A stretch of 8,600 nucleotides of DNA, from the NCBI GenBank assembly GCA_022615255.1, contig JAKEHC010000123.1:1-8600 (forward strand). Direction: 5' to 3'. This stretch comes from Candidatus Dadabacteria bacterium (GTDB lineage: Bacteria; Desulfobacterota_D; UBA1144; Nemesobacterales; CSP1-2). Shown piece after piece: positions 5,510-8,600 of the stretch. Each line of letters begins with the position of its first letter. The stretch's first letter is position 1. The notes below the pieces were generated by a model, which ran no database searches, was not told where the DNA came from, and saw only the letters and a list, made by a program, of their open reading frames with translations. Made by a program: the position numbers and the translations under genes.

Positions 5510-6274
5510 TCAATTAACCTTGAAGTAAATCCTTGCTCCAGGTGCTGAAGCCTGAGGGCCAGTTGGAATAAAATGAGCCCTTCTGTTTAGCTGAAAAGCG
5601 TCTTCAGTCGTCCCAGCCGCAAACTGCGTGGTTTCACCACCGCTTGCAGTGCTAATCCTGGACGGATCAACCCCTTGCCTAACCAGATATGCCTTAGTGG
5701 CATCAGCCCTTCTTTGTGCAAGCCTGAGGTTATATGCAGGTGTACCTCTTATATCGGCATACCCCTCAATAACAACCGTAATATTAGCATTCTTCTTCAA
5801 GAGATCTGCATTCTCCTGAAGTACAGGCTCCGCGTCAGGCCTAATGGCATATTTATCGAAATCAAAGAATATATCCTTAAGCCCGAACTCTTCCTCTACC
5901 ATTGGTGGAGCCTCTTTCTTAGCAAGGCATTTAAACCTAGCCTCATCTGCCTTTGCCTTCGCGTCAACTAGCATCCTACGGGCTTCGATCTCATGACAGA
6001 ATTCACTGGCAAGGACCTTTCCTTTAGCCAACGCAGCCTGTGCAGCCGCAAGCTCAGGATCGCCACATGGGTAGCCGCAATACTCTGCATCAGGCTTTCC
6101 CACATTTTGACACCAGTCCGCTTTACATGCGGCACACTGATCTGTAGCCGCAGCAACCGCCGCCTCTGCATCTGCAAGCTCCTTGGTTGGAGGGGGTGTT
6201 GCACAGCTTATGAGATAAAGCAATGCAACGATAACTACGGGAAAAACATAAACAAATACATCTTTCCTTCTCAT
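5510..6274 (-). CDS. Cysteine-rich Pal/OmpA-family lipoprotein (copy 1)
   Basis: A 254-aa outer-membrane-type lipoprotein. The lipobox L-I-S-C puts the lipidated Cys at residue 24 after a 20-residue hydrophobic signal. The OmpA C-terminal domain spans about 130-236: F-F-D-F-D-K (136-141), I-E-G-Y-A-D-I-R-G-T (169-178), and R-R-A-D-A-T (188-193). Asp174 and Arg189 are 15 residues apart, as are the diaminopimelate-binding Asp271 and Arg286 of E. coli OmpA, so it should bind peptidoglycan. Between lipid anchor and OmpA domain is an Ala/Lys-rich helical stretch with seven cysteines (47, 50, 55, 66, 70, 93, 116) that its paralogue lacks. None forms a haem CxxCH motif. The start is ATG 6274, 7 nt after AAAGGAGGTG. 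It is the last gene of the cluster, with its own promoter inside the end of cpoB. It may be a Pal variant, but tolB and tolQRA are not in the window. Confidence 0.93.
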   Translation of the reverse strand: MRRKDVFVYVFPVVIVALLYLISCATPPPTKELADAEAAVAAATDQCAACKADWCQNVGKPDAEYCGYPCGDPELAAAQAALAKGKVLASEFCHEIEARRMLVDAKAKADEARFKCLAKKEAPPMVEEEFGLKDIFFDFDKYAIRPDAEPVLQENADLLKKNANITVVIEGYADIRGTPAYNLRLAQRRADATKAYLVRQGVDPSRISTASGGETTQFAAGTTEDAFQLNRRAHFIPTGPQASAPGARIYFKVN

Positions 6275-6309
6275 CCTACTGCACCTCCTTTAATGTAATT
6301 GTTGCCAAT

Positions 6310-6338
6310 ATTATACTCATTTTAACTCTTCCCTGCAA
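6310..6338 (-). promoter_or_regulatory. Internal sigma70-type promoter for ompA/pal-like 1
   Basis: On the minus strand, -35 TTGCAG (6338-6333) and a perfect -10 TATAAT (6315-6310) are separated by 17 nt. The -35 box lies within the last codons of cpoB and the -10 box just past its stop. Transcription from about 6303 would express the Cys-rich lipoprotein separately from the two genes upstream. Confidence 0.7.
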
Positions 6339-7053
6339 GCTCCCTTAATTTTTCCTTTGCTACCTTAGCCTCTTCAGACTGTGGATACTTATCAATAAGT
6401 GTCTGAAGGAATATCCTAGCCTCTTCTTTTCTTCCAATATTAATCAGCGAAAGCCCCTGTTTCAAGTACGCAAGGGGGACTCTATTGTCCTTTGGATTAG
6501 CCTCAATAAACCCTTGGAATTCTAAGATTGATTCCTCGTAATTCCCCTCTCTGTAATAAGATTCAGCTATCCAATACTGCGCATCGGGAGTCTTGGAAGA
6601 ATTTGGATACTTGCTCATAAATAATTTGAATTGCTCTCTTGCATCTTTGTATCTGCCTTGGCTGAGACTATTGTATCCATCAGTGTATATGGATGTTTCT
6701 GATTCTATTATGGTCGTTGTTGTGCCGCCCTCTTCTCTTAGCTCAGGACTTGATGGAGAAGAAAGAGAGGCTGTCCTCCTCCCTGTAAGCTCATCTACCT
6801 TATCCCTTAGTTCCGAAAATGATTGTTGCATGTTCTTTAATTGTTTTTGAAGCCTAACTATCTCGTCATTAATTTCAACACTATTAGTATCCTGGGTCTC
6901 TCTTTTAAGCGACTGAACATCCTGTGATAACTGATCGGTTTTAGCTTCAAGCCTAATTTGTCTCGCATACAAACCTCTTACATCCTCATTCGTGGCAACA
7001 CATCCAATCAACATAACACAAAAAGCTAAAGAAAATAATAACCCTAGTCTCAA
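6322..7053 (-). CDS. cpoB: CpoB/YbgF-like periplasmic TPR lipoprotein
   Basis: CpoB (YbgF) works with Tol-Pal, coordinating outer-membrane constriction with peptidoglycan synthesis at division. The 243-aa product fits the family layout: a signal with lipobox L-I-G-C (lipidated Cys18), a coiled-coil of about residues 32-92 (heptad-like, L-x-x-x-x-x-Q/K repeats), a Ser/Thr-rich linker (93-118), and three TPR-type repeats of about 122-152, 157-190 and 194-228 (S-x-G-R-Y-x-D-A, A-x-S-Y-Y-R-E-G-N-Y-E-E, G-R-K-E-E-A). The E. coli protein is periplasmic rather than lipidated; lipobox forms are common elsewhere. The start is TTG 7053, 5 nt after the stop of ompA/pal-like 2 and with little Shine-Dalgarno, because an in-frame stop at 7065-7063 excludes an upstream start. 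This implies translation coupled to the preceding gene. The pal-ybgF order is the usual one. Confidence 0.92.
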   Translation of the reverse strand: MRLGLLFSLAFCVMLIGCVATNEDVRGLYARQIRLEAKTDQLSQDVQSLKRETQDTNSVEINDEIVRLQKQLKNMQQSFSELRDKVDELTGRRTASLSSPSSPELREEGGTTTTIIESETSIYTDGYNSLSQGRYKDAREQFKLFMSKYPNSSKTPDAQYWIAESYYREGNYEESILEFQGFIEANPKDNRVPLAYLKQGLSLINIGRKEEARIFLQTLIDKYPQSEEAKVAKEKLRELAGKS

Positions 7054-7058
7054 TTTAT

Positions 7059-7793
7059 TTATCTAGAAGCCTGTGGAGGAAGTGATGTAGGTACAAAATG
7101 AGCCCTTCTATTCTCCTGATAGGCTTCCTCTGAAGATCCTGGAGCCCACTCTTCAGTTTCTCCCTTGCTTACAGCCTCGAGCTTAGACGGCGAAGAACCA
7201 AGCCCTACGAGATAAGCCTTAGTAGAGTCAGCCCTTCTCTGACCCAAAGCCAGGTTATATTCCTCCGTGCCGCGCGTATCACAATAACCCTCAATGACTA
7301 CCAGTACACCAGGCTTATTTTGTATAATCTCGGCATTTTCTCTAAGCACAGGCCTAGCGTCCGGCCTTATATCGGCTCTGTCATAGTCAAAGAATATGTC
7401 TTGAAGCCCTATATCCATTCCCCTTCCAAGCCCGCCTTCTTTAAGTTTCCTTAATTCTTCTTCCCTAGCCATCCTTTCTTCCTCAGTCATACCCCCCTCA
7501 GATTTCGCAATCATAGCCTTTCCCTTCGCCTCGATTGCCTTATACCTCGCCTGTTCAAGAAGCTCACGTGCCTCCCGAGTCTGTCCTGCTGCCATTAGTT
7601 GTTTTGCCCTATTGATAAGATCCTCGGCTTCCTGATACTCAGTAGGTGCATACTGCTGGGCTCCGGCGTCCCTAGCAGCCTGTAGGGCGGCTTCAGCATC
7701 GGCAAGCTCTTTATCCGGTTTTGCGCAACCGCTTATGTGAATAATAACAAGTACTAGAGCTAAAAGCACTATCAGCGCTCTTCCCGTTTTCAT
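7059..7793 (-). CDS. Pal/OmpA-family lipoprotein with DUF4398-like helical region (copy 2)
   Basis: A 244-aa lipoprotein. A signal anchor ends in I-S-G-C, giving lipidated Cys23. A helical, Ala/Glu-rich segment (about 26-97) has the pattern L-A-D-A-E-A-A...Y-A-P-T-E-Y...A-x-x-L-I-N-R-A-K, like the DUF4398 family often joined to OmpA domains. A charged linker with E-E-E-R follows. The OmpA domain runs from about 130 to 234: F-F-D-Y-D-R (134-139), E-G-Y-C-D-T-R-G-T (168-176), Q-R-R-A-D (185-189). Asp172 and Arg187 match the diaminopimelate-contacting pair. The start ATG 7793 is preferred over TTG 7799 because the GGGAGG sequence lies 8 nt before it. It shares K-E-L-A-D-A-E-A-A, H-F-x-P-T and P-Q-A-S with copy 1, indicating duplication. 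It is first in the cluster, 5 nt before cpoB, with its own promoter at 7842-7870. Confidence 0.93.
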   Translation of the reverse strand: MKTGRALIVLLALVLVIIHISGCAKPDKELADAEAALQAARDAGAQQYAPTEYQEAEDLINRAKQLMAAGQTREARELLEQARYKAIEAKGKAMIAKSEGGMTEEERMAREEELRKLKEGGLGRGMDIGLQDIFFDYDRADIRPDARPVLRENAEIIQNKPGVLVVIEGYCDTRGTEEYNLALGQRRADSTKAYLVGLGSSPSKLEAVSKGETEEWAPGSSEEAYQENRRAHFVPTSLPPQASR

Positions 7794-7841
7794 AAACAAA
7801 ACCTCCCAGCTGGAACTGTTTTCTGATCCATAGTGCTAAGA

Positions 7842-7870
7842 TTCATACCTCATTTTACATTCCAAGTCAA
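7842..7870 (-). promoter_or_regulatory. Sigma70-type promoter of the ompA2-cpoB-ompA1 cluster
   Basis: On the minus strand, -35 TTGACT (7870-7865) and -10 TATGAA (7847-7842) are separated by 17 nt. The start site would fall near 7835, giving a leader of roughly 40 nt to the ATG at 7793. The match is good at -35 (5/6) and fair at -10 (4/6). The AT-rich stretch upstream (about 7890-7935) could help as an UP-like element. The rest of the 7800-8042 gap shows no gene. Confidence 0.65.
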
Positions 7871-8042
7871 GAGCATTTGATTTCGGGATTATTAAAAAAT
7901 AAGAGAAAATGTGAATAAATAAGATAAAAATTCATAATGATTACTTTGATCTTCCTTCTCATTCGTATTGCCTTCACTCATGTTAGGTGAAAATTCACTT
8001 GAAGAGTCAATTTTACAGTGTTTTCGATGAGTTAGAAAGTTT

Positions 8043-8507
8043 TTAACCCCATACCCCCCTTAACTCAGAGGTACATTGGGGGCATCGTGTAGCCCGTAAT
8101 GGGACAATTGAGAAGCAATAAGAGCACTCCTTTATTGTAGGAGCTGGCGGCGGTGCTACTTCCTCCTGCCTCTTCAGTTTGTTAATGCTGCGTACAAGAA
8201 GAAACACGGCGAAAGCAACAATAAGGAAACTAATGATTGTATTCACAAATAAGCCATAGTTGATTGTTACAGCCCCTGCCTTTTTAGCATCAGCAAGTGA
8301 AGGATATGGTCCGGCTGTTGCCCCCTCTTTGAGAACCAAAAAGAGATTCGAGAAATCTACATGACCAAGCAATAAGCCGATTGGCGGCATAATCACATCT
8401 GATACAAGCGATTGTATTATAGTACCAAAGGCTGCTCCAATTATAATTCCAACAGCCATATCAACTACATTGCCACGCATGGCAAATTCTTTAAACTCTT
8501 TCAACAT
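8043..8507 (-). CDS. mscL: Large-conductance mechanosensitive channel with C-terminal zinc-ribbon
   Basis: MscL is the inner-membrane pressure valve that opens under hypo-osmotic shock. The first 110 residues are canonical: an amphipathic N-terminus (F-K-E-F-A-M-R-G-N-V-V-D-M-A-V), pore helix TM1 at about 14-44 with G-I-I-I-G-A-A-F-G, a periplasmic loop (45-78), TM2 at about 80-107, and a basic cluster after it. The tail differs from E. coli's charged helical bundle. After a Pro-rich hinge comes C-S-Y-C (128-131) and C-P-Q-C (142-145), a CxxC-x10-CxxC zinc-ribbon. Similar tails occur in other bacterial MscL proteins, in my recollection. The 154-aa length is slightly above the usual 136-150. 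Start ATG 8507 has GGAGG (8519-8515) 7 nt upstream. It is a single gene, separated from the lipoprotein cluster by 249 nt. Confidence 0.97.
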   Translation of the reverse strand: MLKEFKEFAMRGNVVDMAVGIIIGAAFGTIIQSLVSDVIMPPIGLLLGHVDFSNLFLVLKEGATAGPYPSLADAKKAGAVTINYGLFVNTIISFLIVAFAVFLLVRSINKLKRQEEVAPPPAPTIKECSYCFSIVPLRATRCPQCTSELRGVWG

Positions 8508-8600
8508 TTCCTATCCTCCGTAGCAAATGGTGTTTTTTTTAATCTTAGCAGCCATCATAATGATTTTCGCATAAAAAATAAGCGGTTGTCAAGAGAAAAA

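Noticed and set aside
5510..6274. Multi-haem cytochrome explanation for the cysteines in ompA/pal-like 1
   Set aside because: None of its cysteine pairs forms CxxCH; the only C-H pair (Cys93-His94) has no second cysteine in place.
7794..7799. TTG start at 7799 for ompA/pal-like 2
   Set aside because: The GGGAGG sequence would be only about 2 nt away from the TTG; ATG 7793 has normal spacing and gives a normal signal peptide.
8554..8592. mscL promoter: perfect TTGACA at 8592-8587 and TATGAT at 8559-8554
   Set aside because: The spacing is 27 nt, too long for a sigma70 promoter, and no good -10 box lies 16-18 nt after the TTGACA. The promoter may be just inside this region, but I cannot place it.

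Overview
The window reads as chromosome from a Gram-negative bacterium with moderate GC. It carries lipoproteins with Pal-type peptidoglycan-binding domains, a CpoB/YbgF homologue, and the C5 haem pathway (hemL). It also has a split F-type ATP synthase locus in which the membrane (F0) genes stand alone. The layout hemL followed by an AtpQ/AtpZ-like gene, atpI, atpB and atpE, and a c-subunit ending its second helix in an I-E-S-L-x-I-Y pattern, resemble deltaproteobacterial/Desulfobacterota genomes and their relatives. That placement is inference from family knowledge; no marker gene here fixes the phylum.

Left end (1-2225, accessory, plus strand): the C-terminal part of an Eco57I/TaqI-class restriction-modification methylase enters from the left. 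Its stop codon lies inside a palindromic repeat. A cluster of four palindromes follows, then a clear sigma70-type promoter driving a small exported six-cysteine protein. The gap after it holds a 121-bp element with terminal inverted repeats (a MITE or REP-like insertion).

Middle (2226-5316, minus strand, housekeeping): transcription runs right to left through hemL, an AtpQ/AtpZ-like gene, atpI, atpB and atpE. The AtpQ/AtpZ-like gene has no ATG, GTG or TTG in its reading frame at the 5' end and is easily missed. It overlaps atpI by 47 nt, and atpI overlaps atpB by 14 nt. These F0 genes make the ion channel and rotor ring; no F1 gene is in the window.

Right end (5510-8507, minus strand, cell envelope): mscL, then under its own promoter a lipoprotein cluster of ompA/pal-like 2, cpoB/ybgF and ompA/pal-like 1. 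The two OmpA-family lipoproteins look like duplicates, but the downstream copy has gained seven extra cysteines and has its own promoter inside the end of cpoB. A perfect 11-bp hairpin separates this cluster from hemL.

No proven new multi-gene system is visible. The most unusual items are the small exported protein with a symmetric six-cysteine spacing, the cysteine-rich OmpA paralogue, and the AtpQ-like gene with an apparently non-canonical start.
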